DNA from: UBA3537 sp038138145
Lineage (GTDB): Bacteria > Bacteroidota > Bacteroidia > Flavobacteriales > Flavobacteriaceae
Direction: 5' to 3'
Assembly (NCBI GenBank): GCA_038138145.1
Contig: JAYQDD010000006.1
Span: 1 to 64,000, forward strand
DNA: 64,000 nucleotides
The position numbers and the translations under genes are program-made. Shown piece after piece: positions 42,542 to 50,700 of the stretch (positions are counted from its first letter, which is position 1; every line of letters starts with the position of its first letter). Below the pieces are notes generated by a model, which was given only the letters and a program-made list of their open reading frames with translations, was not told the origin of the DNA and did not search any database.

Positions 42542-42876
42542 TGTCCTCATCAGATATTCATATAAAAATCACTGATCGATTGGGAAAAGCCCACACAGTA
42601 GAGGCGCCTACGGACATGGCCCTCAACCTTATGGAAATCGTGCGTATGTACGAACTTGTACCAGAGGGCACGATTGGTATATGTGGAGGTATGGCCATGT
42701 GTGCGTCCTGTCAGTGTTATATCCAAAGTACACACGAATTGCCAGAAAAATCGGATGATGAAGAAGCCATGCTGAGCGAAGCACTTCATGTACAACCGAA
42801 CAGCCGATTGGGATGTCAAATTCAAATTTTACCCGAATTAGAAGGTTTGGAAATAGAATTAGCCCCAGAAGAATAA
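42541..42876 (+). CDS. 2Fe-2S ferredoxin (adrenodoxin/ISC type)
   Basis: 111 residues. The [2Fe-2S] ligands lie in ICGGMAMCASCQCY and in the later LGCQI. The LSEALHVQPNSRLGCQI segment places it in the adrenodoxin (ISC) class. It probably receives electrons from the preceding reductase. Ends 2 bp before the convergent SGNH lipoprotein gene. Confidence 0.93.
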   Translation: MSSSDIHIKITDRLGKAHTVEAPTDMALNLMEIVRMYELVPEGTIGICGGMAMCASCQCYIQSTHELPEKSDDEEAMLSEALHVQPNSRLGCQIQILPELEGLEIELAPEE

Positions 42877-42878
42877 TC

Positions 42879-43652
42879 TTACTCTAATTTTTCAATTGCC
42901 AAAGGCAATATACGCTCTACAAATTTAGTATATGCCAAAACAGAGGGGTGAAGATTATCTGTTGCAACCAAATCAGGATTACTAATGCCTTGTTGTGTAA
43001 TGTCTGTAATGTAGACATAAGACAATCCATTTGCAGTACAATAATCTTGAGCATAATTATTATACGCTTCTAATTCTGAAGAAATAGTTTCAGGATTTGT
43101 ATTTTGTCCAAAAGGGGTATAGGCATAATCTGGAATAGACACCACAATCAGTCTTGAAGATTCACCACCAACCAATGCAATGGCAGTATCCACAAGCTCG
43201 ATAAACTCTGTTTCATATAACGAAAAAGGTTTATTTTGGTACTGATTATTTACCCCAATTAAAAGGGTTACAAGGTCAAAATCTGAGGGTAAATTTGCAC
43301 TTGCAATAGCAGATTTTAAGTTGGTGGTAGTCCAACCTGTTTGCGCGATAATTTCTAAGGAAAAAGTATCTTGGTCATTAAAATTGCTGATTAGACTGTC
43401 TTTGAGTTGTTCTGGAAAACGGCAAGTTGTACATACACTTTGCCCAATGGTATAGCTGTCGCCTAGAGCCAAAAGCTTGAATGAACGCCCAGTAGTTTCT
43501 TCTTCTTCTTCTTCTTCTTCTTCGTCTTCGCCAATAGCGTTGTAGGGTTCTACATACGGAACTTCAGCTTTTTGGTTACAGCTCAATAGCGTAGTACTGA
43601 TCAGCAGAATTTGAGCGATCAATAAATAGAGAAGTTCTTTATTTAAATGCAT
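42879..43652 (-). CDS. SGNH/GDSL hydrolase lipoprotein with a poly-Glu tract
   Basis: 257 residues. Lipobox LLSC (Cys 25) follows a hydrophobic signal. A nine-Glu run (DEEEEEEEEETT) links it to the SGNH domain: block I LALGDSYTIG (Ser), block III LLIGVNNQYQ and block V DNLHPSVLAY (Asp and His). The blocks support an esterase or deacetylase acting on envelope or external sugars and lipids. The start overlaps the end of the upstream acyl-CoA dehydrogenase gene by 14 bp. Confidence 0.88.
   Translation of the reverse strand: MHLNKELLYLLIAQILLISTTLLSCNQKAEVPYVEPYNAIGEDEEEEEEEEETTGRSFKLLALGDSYTIGQSVCTTCRFPEQLKDSLISNFNDQDTFSLEIIAQTGWTTTNLKSAIASANLPSDFDLVTLLIGVNNQYQNKPFSLYETEFIELVDTAIALVGGESSRLIVVSIPDYAYTPFGQNTNPETISSELEAYNNYAQDYCTANGLSYVYITDITQQGISNPDLVATDNLHPSVLAYTKFVERILPLAIEKLE
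43498..43530. repeat. GAA/TTC trinucleotide microsatellite in the SGNH gene
   Basis: About nine uninterrupted TTC units, then GTC TTC, on the plus strand, encoding the poly-Glu tract. Changes in copy number would be in frame. Confidence 0.85.
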
Positions 43653-44817
43653 TGAGTCCAGTTATATCAAGTCCAGTGATGAGCAAATGAATATCATGTG
43701 TTCCTTCATAGGTGACCACACTTTCCAAATTCATCATATGGCGCATAATGCTGTATTCGCCTGTGATGCCCATGCCTCCTAAAATCTGTCGTGCTTCACG
43801 AGCAATTTTAAGCGCCATATCTACATTATTTCTTTTGGCCATAGAAATTTGCGCTGAACTGGCTTTATCTTCATTTTTTAGTTGACCTAATCGAAAGGCC
43901 AACAATTGTGCTTTGGTGATTTCAGTAATCATTTCGGCCAATTTTTTCTGTTGCAGTTGAAATCCAGCAATAGGTTTTCCAAATTGAATACGTTCTTTGG
44001 CATAACGCAAAGCCGTATCGTAGCAGTCCATTGCTGCACCAATAGCACCCCATGCAATTCCATAGCGTGCCGAATCCAAACAGCCAAGCGGTGCACCCAA
44101 ACCAGATTTGTTGGGCAGTAAATTCTCTTTAGGCACTTTCACATCTTGAAAAATAAGCTCACCCGTTGCACTGGCTCTTAACGACCATTTGTTGTGGGTT
44201 TCTGGCGTAGAAAATCCTTCCATACCACGTTCGACAATGAGTCCATGAATACGGCCTTCTTCATTTTTGGCCCATACGACTGCAACATCGCAAAAAGGCG
44301 CATTAGAAATCCATAGTTTTGCTCCATTCAGCAAGTAATGGTCGCCCATGTCTTTGTAGTTTGTAGTCATACCCCCAGGATTACTTCCGTGGTTGGGTTC
44401 GGTGAGTCCAAAAGCACCCATGAATGCTCCAGAAGCAAGTTTTGGTAAATATTTTTGACGTTGTTCTTCGTTTCCATACTTCCAGATTGGATACATCACC
44501 AAAGAAGATTGCACAGAAGCGGTACTGCGTACTCCAGAATCGCCACGTTCAATTTCCTGCATGATCAGTCCATATGAAATTTGATCTAAACCTGCACCAC
44601 CGTAGGTTTCTGGAATATAGGGGCCAAAGGCACCTATTTCTGCCAGCCCACCAATGATTTGTTTTGGGAATTCGGCCTTTTGCGCATAGGTTTCAATAAT
44701 GGGCGAGACGTCCCTCTTGACCCACTCGCGCGCAGCATCACGAACAAGTTTGTGTTCTTCACTAAATAAATCGTCTAAATTGTAATAATCGGGTGCTTCA
44801 AAGAGGTCTGGTTTCAT
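43639..44817 (-). CDS. acyl-CoA dehydrogenase family protein, glutaryl-CoA-dehydrogenase-like
   Basis: 392 residues. FAD-binding signatures GAFGLTEPNHGSNPGGM and LWISNAPFCDVAVVWAK; IQFGKPIAGFQLQQKKLAEM and QILGGMGITGEYSIMRHMMNLESVVTYEGTHDIH in the C-terminal domain, where the Glu of TYEGT is the catalytic base. The TYEGTHDIHLLITGLDITG end and Arg-rich binding regions match glutaryl-CoA dehydrogenase, which acts in lysine and tryptophan breakdown. The substrate is inferred from family resemblance only. Confidence 0.85.
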   Translation of the reverse strand: MKPDLFEAPDYYNLDDLFSEEHKLVRDAAREWVKRDVSPIIETYAQKAEFPKQIIGGLAEIGAFGPYIPETYGGAGLDQISYGLIMQEIERGDSGVRSTASVQSSLVMYPIWKYGNEEQRQKYLPKLASGAFMGAFGLTEPNHGSNPGGMTTNYKDMGDHYLLNGAKLWISNAPFCDVAVVWAKNEEGRIHGLIVERGMEGFSTPETHNKWSLRASATGELIFQDVKVPKENLLPNKSGLGAPLGCLDSARYGIAWGAIGAAMDCYDTALRYAKERIQFGKPIAGFQLQQKKLAEMITEITKAQLLAFRLGQLKNEDKASSAQISMAKRNNVDMALKIAREARQILGGMGITGEYSIMRHMMNLESVVTYEGTHDIHLLITGLDITGLNAFK

Positions 44818-44906
44818 ACAAAACGTTTTTTATGTAATCATTTCATAGAAAAAACAACTAAAAATCAATTTTCTACACAACAAATTTACTTATAAATTTA
44901 TATAGT

Positions 44907-45623
44907 TTAGAATTTTAAATAAAATTCTTTTGTTAGGCTTTTGTAGGCCGCGCTGTAGCTGTGGCGTCCCTCTTCGAGGTACATTTCTTGGAAATTTGTT
45001 TGATATTTTTCAAACGAAAACGCCATCAAACAACGCTTTATTTCGCCTTGTTTTTCGCCGCGCACATAGACTATGTTGTGGCAAAATAACCCATGTGCTT
45101 GTGCCAAAGTACTAAACGTTTTTTCTGCACTGTAGGGGATTATGACGCAAAATTGACCCTCGTTGGACAGTAATTTCTCAACTGAGGCAACAAGATGTTT
45201 AAAGGGCATAGCGTGTTCAAAACGAGCCCTATTTCGAGCATCATTTTGTGTATCAAAAGGGTTGGTATAAAATGGAGGATTCGACACAATAAGGTCGTAT
45301 TTGTCTTCGATTTCTTCTGTAAATTCTTCCAAACTAGCGTGGTAGCAAAACAACCGATCACCCCATGGTGATTGTTCAAAATTTGCCACACATTGCGCAT
45401 AAGCTGAGGCATCAATTTCGAGGGCATCAATAAGTTCTGCAGCACTGCGTTGTGCGAGCATAAGGGCCAAAATCCCCGATCCTGCACCAATATCCAAAAT
45501 TGCATTTGGTCGATGATCTACAGTTGCCCAAGCACCAAGTAAAACAGCATCTGTGCCTACTTTCATCGCACACCGATCGTGTGCCACACTAAATTGTTTG
45601 AATTGAAATGCTTCCAAGGCCAT
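44907..45623 (-). CDS. trmN6: tRNA1(Val) A37 N6-methyltransferase family protein
   Basis: 238 residues. SAM motif AILDIGAGSGILALMLAQRS, acidic DALEIDASAY and the N6-adenine methyltransferase motif LIVSNPPFY. This combination and the length match YfiC/TrmN6. Overlaps rimM by 1 bp, and lies 89 bp upstream of the acyl-CoA dehydrogenase gene on the same strand. Confidence 0.9.
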   Translation of the reverse strand: MALEAFQFKQFSVAHDRCAMKVGTDAVLLGAWATVDHRPNAILDIGAGSGILALMLAQRSAAELIDALEIDASAYAQCVANFEQSPWGDRLFCYHASLEEFTEEIEDKYDLIVSNPPFYTNPFDTQNDARNRARFEHAMPFKHLVASVEKLLSNEGQFCVIIPYSAEKTFSTLAQAHGLFCHNIVYVRGEKQGEIKRCLMAFSFEKYQTNFQEMYLEEGRHSYSAAYKSLTKEFYLKF

Positions 45624-46150
45624 TATTCGAGATACAAATCAATAAGTCCTGGTGGTGTATGGACGGTCACCGTTTTTTTGTTGCGGTCTACGCTACGAAT
45701 GATGTCATCGTTCAAAGGAATAAGAACTTCTGTGCCCTCTCGGTCTATTTCAAAAAGGGCTTGTGCGGTAGTGTCATTGATGCCTGAAATAAGCCCAACT
45801 GGGCCAAAATTTTCGTCAATCACCTCAAAACCGATGACTTCATGATAATAAAAGCGGTTACCTTCCAATTTGGGCAGTAAGTCTATGGGAAGGTATACCT
45901 CTTTTTTAAGCAATTCTTCTGCCGCACCTTCTGTGGACACATCTTCAAATTTTATGCGCAACACATCTGATTTGTGCAGTTGAGCTTTTTCAATAAAATA
46001 GGGAATCAAGCTGTGGTTGAGGTCCAAAAACAGGGCATCGAGCTGTTCGTAAAGCTCGGGTTGGTCGGTGTCAAGTTTCAGCAGGACTTCGCCTTTAAAG
46101 CTGTACTTTTTTACAATTTTACCGAGGTAAAAACAATCTTCCTTCTTCAT
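45623..46150 (-). CDS. rimM: ribosome maturation factor RimM
   Basis: 175 residues. N-terminal RimM domain FYLGKIVKKYSFKGEVLLKLDTD, linker and C-terminal PRC-barrel domain with NRFYYHEVIGFEVIDENFGPVGLI and EVLIPLNDDIIRSVDRNKKTVTVHTPPGLIDLY. It assists maturation of the 30S head by binding S19. It follows rpsP, as in many bacteria, but a terminator-like hairpin lies between the two genes. Confidence 0.94.
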   Translation of the reverse strand: MKKEDCFYLGKIVKKYSFKGEVLLKLDTDQPELYEQLDALFLDLNHSLIPYFIEKAQLHKSDVLRIKFEDVSTEGAAEELLKKEVYLPIDLLPKLEGNRFYYHEVIGFEVIDENFGPVGLISGINDTTAQALFEIDREGTEVLIPLNDDIIRSVDRNKKTVTVHTPPGLIDLYLE

Positions 46151-46162
46151 AAAAGTTCAAAA

Positions 46163-46187
46163 AAAAACCTGACCAAAGTCAGGTTTT
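46163..46187 (-). terminator. terminator-like hairpin between rpsP and rimM
   Basis: On the minus strand: AAAACCTGAC-TTTG-GTCAGGTTTT followed by a long T run. It would reduce transcription passing from rpsP into rimM. Confidence 0.8.
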
Positions 46188-46209
46188 AAAGATATAAAAA
46201 ATAAATAGT

Positions 46210-46722
46210 TTATTCTTCTTCGTTAGACGCTTCTGCAGTTTCTTCAGCAGCCTCTTCAGTCGCTTCTTCCACTACAGGTGCAGCGGCAGCAATTCGCGCT
46301 TCATTAGCCGCTTTTTCTGCAGCCAATGCTTTTGCTTGCTGAGCTTCTTTAGCTTTTTGGAGATCTGATTTTTTGGCGTCAATTTTGGCTTGCTTTTCAG
46401 TTACCCAAGCTTGGAATTTTTCTTCCGCTTGTTCTTCCGTCAAAGCGCCCTTTTTCACACCACCAGCAAGGTGTTTTTTCAACAATACACCTTCGTGCGA
46501 CAAAATGGCGCGTGTAGTGTCTGTGGGTTGTGCACCCTTTTCTAACCATTGTACTGCACCATCAACGTTAAGTTCAATCTGTGCAGGATTGGTGTTTGGG
46601 TTGTACGTTCCTAATTTTTCAAGAAAACGTCCATCTCTTTTCGAGCGTGAATCCGCAGCAACGATCCAATAAAATGGTTTTCCTTTTTTTCCGTGTCTTT
46701 GTAATCTTAGTTTTACAGGCAT
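46210..46722 (-). CDS. rpsP: 30S ribosomal protein S16 with an Ala/Glu-rich C-terminal extension
   Basis: 170 residues from the ATG at 46722 (MPVKLRLQRHGKKGKPFYWIV). The S16 core occupies about the first 85 residues (RDGRFLEKLGTYNPNT, TRAILSHEGVLLKKHL). About 80 extra residues follow, Lys/Ala-rich then Glu-rich (VVEEATEEAAEETAEASNEEE). Such an extension is common in Bacteroidota S16. An in-frame start 16 codons upstream would lie at the promoter, so it is rejected. Confidence 0.94.
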   Translation of the reverse strand: MPVKLRLQRHGKKGKPFYWIVAADSRSKRDGRFLEKLGTYNPNTNPAQIELNVDGAVQWLEKGAQPTDTTRAILSHEGVLLKKHLAGGVKKGALTEEQAEEKFQAWVTEKQAKIDAKKSDLQKAKEAQQAKALAAEKAANEARIAAAAPVVEEATEEAAEETAEASNEEE

Positions 46723-46736
46723 ATAAATTAATTTGT

Positions 46737-46751
46737 GAGGTACTCGACCTC
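46737..46751 (-). promoter_or_regulatory. short leader hairpin in front of rpsP
   Basis: GAGGT-ACTCG-ACCTC, a 5-bp stem in the predicted 5' leader, about 15 nt before the start codon. Possibly a site for regulation by S16, which is unproved. Confidence 0.3.
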
Positions 46752-46767
46752 GATTATTAATGAGCGG

Positions 46768-46795
46768 CAAATATAGTATATTTTTTCAATACAAA
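46768..46795 (-). promoter_or_regulatory. promoter of rpsP
   Basis: TATATTTG (minus strand, 46768-46775), with TTTG at 46792-46795 (16 bp apart, slightly short). Confidence 0.55.
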
Positions 46796-46868
46796 AACAT
46801 TCATTTATTTTTTATATTTTTGGATGGTGATCTTAGCGATTTAGAGCGCTAGTTCTTATCTAAATTTT

Positions 46869-47339
46869 ATGAAATATTTTCTTTTTGCCGTTGCACTGTC
46901 GTTATCTTTTTTAAGCTGTCAAGACGATATCCAATCCAGTACACCTACGTTTCAAGGGCTACAGCAGGGCGATTTTGTATGGCGCTCAACGGTGCGTACA
47001 GCCACCGTTCAAGCGTCTGGTGTGCTTAGTATTTCGGGCAGTGATGGCTATGGGACGATGATCATTAGTTTACCCTCCGCTACAGTGGGTAACTATTCCC
47101 TTGGGGAAGGTGCATTGTCTACAGTAACCTTTACAGAAGAAAACACCACCTATTCTACCCAAAACAATGGTGTTGAATACCCTGTATATTTGGCCGACGG
47201 TCAAGTGACGATAGAAGAAGTGAATGCCACCAACAAAACCCTTAAAGGCAGCTTCTACTTTAATGCATACGACAGTACAGGCACCAAATATTTAAACTTT
47301 TCCGAAGGGGTGTTTTATAATTTAGGGTATACGGAGTAG
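46869..47339 (+). CDS. DUF6252-like lipoprotein
   Basis: 156 residues with lipobox FLSC (Cys 17). The mature part is beta-rich: FVWRSTVRTATVQASGVLSISGSDGYGTMIISLPS, YSLGEG, TVTFTEENTTYSTQNNG and LKGSFYFNAYDSTGTKYLNFSEGVFYNLGY. The pattern (W in an early strand, later GTFxFxA...G...xxxGxFxNI) fits the DUF6252 family of flavobacterial lipoproteins, which has no assigned function. The gene is alone, upstream of dnaE and apart from it by a 400-bp spacer. Confidence 0.68.
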   Translation: MKYFLFAVALSLSFLSCQDDIQSSTPTFQGLQQGDFVWRSTVRTATVQASGVLSISGSDGYGTMIISLPSATVGNYSLGEGALSTVTFTEENTTYSTQNNGVEYPVYLADGQVTIEEVNATNKTLKGSFYFNAYDSTGTKYLNFSEGVFYNLGYTE

Positions 47340-47739
47340 CATTTTCATATAAATGGAATTGCGCTACTGCAAAGCATATAAAAAACAAAACTATCAACAA
47401 AAAATGGCAACAATTAGGTTTGCCAATTTCTTTTTTCTACTAATTGATAAAGTGCCATTCTTGGTCAATTTTGATAGTTTAAAAAAAAATGTGTCCGATA
47501 ATCAATAAATATCCAATCAAGATTCCTGTTCTTAGAAACAAATCAAACCTTGAAACTTCCCGTCGACTGCCATATGCATAGACACCTGTGACTAATAATG
47601 CAATTGGCATAGTTTTGCAAAAAGTCACATTTTTAAGCCACTTTTTTTTAAATTGTTTATAAATCCTTAAAAAAAACCACCCCCAACCGCTTAAAATAAT
47701 GCTATATTTATTGTTCTATTTTAAGCACAAATTTTTGCC
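47340..47739. other. 400-bp spacer with a long-range inverted repeat and a 43-codon minus-strand frame
   Basis: AAACTATCAA (47388-47397) pairs perfectly with TTGATAGTTT (47471-47480). Inside lies a smaller hairpin, TGGCAA / TTGCCA (47405-47410 and 47420-47425). A minus-strand frame at 47479-47610 has an ATG start and reads MPIALLVTGVYAYGSRREVSR, then FDLFLRTGILIGYLLIIGHIFF. It looks like two membrane helices and could be a small protein or the remnant of a membrane gene. Its stop touches the right arm of the inverted repeat. No other coding signal is visible. Confidence 0.4.
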
Positions 47740-50700
47740 ATGTATTTAATCTTTGATACCGAAACCACAGGGCTTCCAAAACGTTGGAATGCGCCCCTTA
47801 CGGACACCGACAATTGGCCGCGTTGTATCCAAATCGCATGGCAATTGCACGACGCTATGGGCCATTGTATCGAGCATCAAGATTTCCTTATTCGTCCAGA
47901 GGGGTTCAATATTCCCTACGATGCCGAGCAGATCCATGGAATTTCTACCGCATTGGCGACTGCTCAAGGGGAAGCGTTGGCTGTTGTTCTCGAAAAATTC
48001 AACAGCGCACTGGCCAAAGCCAAATTTGTAGTCGGTCAAAATGTGGGCTTTGACCTCAACATCATGGGTTGCGAATACCACCGCATGCAGGTCGAAACAC
48101 CGCTCAACAGTATGCCGGTGTTGGATACCTGTACCGAAACCACGGCCAATTTATGCCAATTGCCAGGGGGTCGTGGCGGCAAATTCAAATTGCCTACGCT
48201 TACGGAGTTGCACCAAAAATTGTTTGACACGCCCTTTGCGGAAGCGCACAACGCCACCGCCGATGTCGAGGCCACTACCCGTTGTTTTTTGGAGCTGTTG
48301 CGTCAAGGGATTTATACCGCAGACCAGTTGCAAGCTGCACCTGAGTATCTGCAAGATTTTCAAACCCAAAACCCTGATGGTATTGCACCTTTGGGGCTCA
48401 AGCATGTCAATCTAAAAAAAGCCGCGGCCAAACTTGTTGAACAAACCAAAAAACAAGAACAAACCACACCACCAACTATTAGCGAAATTTCAACTGAATT
48501 GGTGGATGCTCCAGTAGTACACTTACATAACCACTCTCAATTTTCGATTTTACAGTCGACCATCAGTATAAAAAAATTGGTTCAAGCCACTTCCGAAGCG
48601 GGGATGCCTGCCGTTGCCCTTACCGATCATGGTAATATGATGGGCGCATTTCATTTTGTAAAAGAAATAGGCATACACAACAAGTCTTTGGCCCAACGCA
48701 AAGCAGCCGCCGAAGCCGAAGGCGAGGGGTTTCATCAAAAGCCCATCAAACCCATTGTGGGTTGCGAATTTTTTGTTTGTGAAGACCACACCAATAAATC
48801 CCAAAAAGACAATGGCTATCAAATGGTATTTTTAGCCAAAAACAAAAAGGGCTATCAAAATTTGGTCAAAATGTCTTCTTTGGCCTTTACCGATGGGTTT
48901 TATTATGTGCCGCGTATCGACCGAGGTATTGTCGAACAATACAAAGACGATTTGATTGTACTTTCAGGTAATTTATATGGTGAGGTGCCGTCCAAAATTT
49001 TGAATGTTGGTGAGCACCAAGCCGAAGAAGCGTTGTTGTGGTGGAACGCACAATTTGGAGCAGATTTTTATATTGAATTGATGCGTCATGGTCAAGAGGA
49101 CGAAGACCATGTCAATGCGGTTCTGATCAATTTTGCTCAAAAGCATAAGATTAACCTGTTGGCGACAAACAATACCTACTATATTGACCAAACCGAGGCC
49201 AATGCTCACGATATTTTGTTGTGCGTCAAAGATGGCGAAAAACAATCCACACCCATTGGTCGTGGTCGTGGTTATCGCTATGGATTACCCAACCAAGAGT
49301 ATTATTTCAAGTCGGCAGAGGAGATGAAACAATTGTTTCAAGATGTTCCTGATGCGATTTTGAACATGCAAGAGGTGGTCGAAAAAATTGAACCTTTTGA
49401 ATTGGCTAGAGAAGTATTGCTGCCAAAATTTGATATTCCTAAAGAATTTGAACACCCTTCCGATGCCACTGAGGGCACCAATCATGGTGAAAATGCTTAC
49501 CTCCGCCATTTGTCTTACGAAGGTGCCAAAAAGCGTTATGGCACCCTGACGGATGAGATCAAAGAACGCTTAGATTTTGAGCTACAAACCATCGAAAATA
49601 CGGGCTATCCAGGGTATTTTTTGATTGTTGAAGATTTTATTCGCGAAGCCCGAAACATGGATGTTTCTGTGGGACCAGGCCGTGGTTCTGCCGCAGGTTC
49701 TGTGGTGGCCTATTGCCTTTGGATTACCAATATTGATCCTATCAAATACGATTTACTTTTCGAGCGGTTTTTGAATCCAGATCGTGTAAGTATGCCCGAT
49801 ATTGATATTGATTTTGATGACGAAGGCCGTGGGCGTGTGATGGATTATGTCATCAAAAAATACGGATCAAGCCAAGTGGCACAAATTGTAACTTATGGTA
49901 CGATGGCGGCCAAATCCTCGATTAGAGATACCGCTCGTGTGTTGGATTTGCCGCTCAGTGATGCCGACCGCATAGCGAAGCTCGTGCCCAATATGTCTAA
50001 ACTCAATAAAATTTTTGGTGAAGACGAAAAAGTTTTGAAACAAAAGTTTCGTGCCGAAGACATGGAACTTATCAATCAACTCTTGAACATTTCTGAGGGC
50101 GATGATTTGGAAGCTGAAACCGTCAATCAAGCCAAAGTATTGGAAGGATCGCTTAGAAATACAGGGATTCATGCCTGTGGGGTCATCATCACCCCCGGAG
50201 ATATCACCAATTATGTACCCATCGCTACGGCAAAAGATTCAGAGCTGTATGTCACTCAGTTTGACAATTCGGTGGTAGAAGATGCAGGGCTATTGAAAAT
50301 GGATTTCTTGGGTCTAAAGACCTTAACCCTCATCAAAGACACCGTCAAAATTGTTAAAGCAAAGCATGGTATTGAATTGGATCCTGAAAATTTTCCTTTG
50401 GATGATGTGGCGACTTATGAACTTTTTCAAAGAGGTGAAACGGTAGGGATTTTTCAGTACGAATCACCCGGAATGCAAAAGCATATGCGGGATTTGAAAC
50501 CCACAGTTTTTGCCGATTTAATCGCCATGAATGCACTGTACCGCCCTGGGCCTTTGGAGTATATTCCTAGTTTTATCCGCCGAAAACACGGCGATGAAGA
50601 GATTACTTATGACCTTCCCGAAATGGAAGAATATTTGAACGAGACGTATGGAATCACGGTGTATCAAGAGCAGGTGATGTTGTTGTCGCAAAAATTGGCC

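Noticed and set aside
47746..48415. Several open frames on both strands in the exonuclease part of dnaE
   Set aside because: This part of dnaE is richer in GC and therefore has more open frames by chance; none shows family motifs.
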